Assembly: GCA_026397575.1 (NCBI GenBank)
Contig: JAPLUP010000528.1
Location: 1 to 5,156 of the forward strand
Source: Candidatus Zixiibacteriota bacterium
GTDB lineage: Bacteria > Zixibacteria > MSB-5A5 > CAIYYT01
Reading direction: 5' to 3'
DNA: 5,156 bases
Under the pieces are notes generated by a model, which was not told the origin of the DNA, did no database searches, and saw only the letters and a list, made by a program, of their open reading frames with translations. Below, piece by piece: positions 4,765 through 5,156 of this stretch. Within the stretch, counting starts at the first letter, position 1. Each line of letters begins with the position of its first letter. The position numbers and the translations under genes were made by a program.

Positions 4765-4875
4765 ATGAAAAGGTTTCTCCAGGTCATTCGAACGTTGGCC
4801 ACTGCTACTTGTTTCTCGGCACAAGTGCTGGCGAGTCAATCCTTAGACTTTGGAGGAAACACTACCGAAAAATGA
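4765..4875 (+). CDS. 36-residue ORF with signal peptide; small exported peptide or truncated gene
   Basis: ATG 4765 has GGAG (4754-4757) seven bases upstream, and a consensus promoter lies further upstream. The product starts like an exported protein: KR near the N-terminus, a moderately hydrophobic stretch LATATCFSAQVLA (11-23), and a likely cleavage site after VLA at residue 23. The mature part would be only 13 residues (SQSLDFGGNTTEK). I do not recognise it. A T15 before Cys16 makes a lipoprotein site unlikely. It may be a true small secreted peptide, a leader ORF for the gene at 5008 (same reading frame, with stops at 4873-4875 and 4930-4932 between), or the head of a gene cut short by mutation. 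Confidence 0.4.
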   Translation: MKRFLQVIRTLATATCFSAQVLASQSLDFGGNTTEK

Positions 4876-4966
4876 TTGCCGCCGCTCAAACCGTATACTG
4901 ACTTTCAATGCCCCCTGTCCGCATTGGTTTGACGACATATACGGCAGTTCAAGAATTTTCGATATC

Positions 4967-5005
4967 GAAGGAGAAAAACAAAGGAGAAAGACAAAGGAGA
5001 AAGAC
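4967..5005 (+). repeat. Three tandem 13-base copies of a Shine-Dalgarno sequence
   Basis: The unit AAAGGAGAAAGAC occurs exactly at 4980-4992 and 4993-5005. A diverged copy (two differences, GAAGGAGAAAAAC) lies at 4967-4979. Each copy holds a GGAG. Only the last is correctly spaced, eight bases before ATG 5008. The array leaves the leader A/G-rich and unstructured. Confidence 0.8.
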
Positions 5006-5007
5006 AA

Positions 5008-5156
5008 ATGAAATGGAGAAGAGCACTTTTGCGAACCTTCTTGGTGTTCTGCCACGGGATACCAGTGATGGTCTTTTGCTTAGTATTGGCCTCTGAACGG
5101 GCGTTGTCGGTCCCGGCGGATCCCACACGCACATTTGAAGTGATCCAGCCGGACGG
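5008..5156 (+). CDS. Exported protein, N-terminal fragment; possibly M6-type metalloprotease-like
   Basis: The frame opens at ATG 5008 and is still open at the window end, giving 49 complete residues. It begins with a signal peptide: MKWRRALLRT, hydrophobic core FLVFCHGIPVMVFCLVLA (11-28), then SERALSVPA with possible cleavage after residue 28 or after VPA. The start is set by the GGAG eight bases upstream and by a stop codon in frame at 4930-4932 with no other start between. The mature N-terminus PADPTRTFEVIQPDG resembles the opening of large secreted M6-family metalloproteases and FlgD-like or dockerin-bearing proteins in Zixibacteria-type genomes, where a QPDG stretch comes before the catalytic domain. 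No catalytic motif (HEXXH) is inside the window, so the family is a guess; export is well supported. Confidence 0.65.
   Translation, partial: MKWRRALLRTFLVFCHGIPVMVFCLVLASERALSVPADPTRTFEVIQPD

Noticed and set aside
4466..4765. 99-codon plus-strand ORF over the terminator and promoter
   Set aside because: It begins within the REP-like repeat, runs through a perfect intrinsic terminator and a consensus promoter, has no ribosome site, and shows no protein-like features.
4795..4815. Lipoprotein signal around Cys16 of the small ORF
   Set aside because: The residue before Cys is Thr rather than Gly, Ala or Ser, so the lipobox rule is not met.
4710..4901. 63-codon plus-strand ORF overlapping the small exported ORF
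   Set aside because: There is no ribosome site before ATG 4710. The overlapping frame at 4765 has GGAG at correct spacing and a signal peptide.
4929..4956. Promoter TTGACG with AAGAAT directly before the gene at 5008
   Set aside because: The -10 match is weak and spacing is 16. The consensus promoter at 4602 could serve both downstream ORFs.

Overview
The window looks like bacterial chromosome from an uncultured lineage. Base composition is moderate. Promoters are sigma70-like (TTGACA, 17-base spacer, A/T-rich -10) and genes carry GGAG-type ribosome sites. The paired dockerin type I repeats ending a secreted protein (GDAN.DG..DISDAV.LISYIFSGG) and the start of a second exported protein (...PADPTRTFEVIQPDG) recall Zixibacteria and related FCB-group candidate phyla. 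That placement is inference from protein style, not from a marker gene.

Layout: (1) Bases 1-359 hold the 3' end of an RlmL-type 23S rRNA methyltransferase. (2) Bases 360-747 contain no convincing gene. They hold one single and one paired copy of a short palindromic repeat with a GTAG-like head (REP/REPIN-like), then a consensus promoter. (3) A tRNA-Thr(UGU) is at 748-820. (4) A CapK/PaaK-type adenylate-forming enzyme is at 863-2257, with an altered phosphate-binding motif. (5) A structured leader of about 100 bases precedes a secreted protein at 2447-3571, made of a signal peptide, three cupredoxin units and a dockerin pair. (6) A strong promoter drives rpsU (TTG start) and yqeY, which lie one base apart; a fourth REP-like copy and a near-perfect intrinsic terminator follow. 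(7) After another promoter comes a 36-codon ORF with a signal peptide, then a 13-base tandem array of Shine-Dalgarno sequences and the start of a longer exported protein that runs off the window.

The annotated genes are all on the plus strand but form separate transcription units; only rpsU-yqeY is clearly an operon. Translation functions (rRNA methyltransferase, tRNA-Thr, S21, YqeY) alternate with cell-envelope or secreted functions. No mobile-element enzyme, CRISPR array or defence gene is visible. The points most worth follow-up are the REPIN-like repeats, the three-unit cupredoxin-dockerin protein with one lost copper ligand, its structured leader, and the tandem ribosome-site array.
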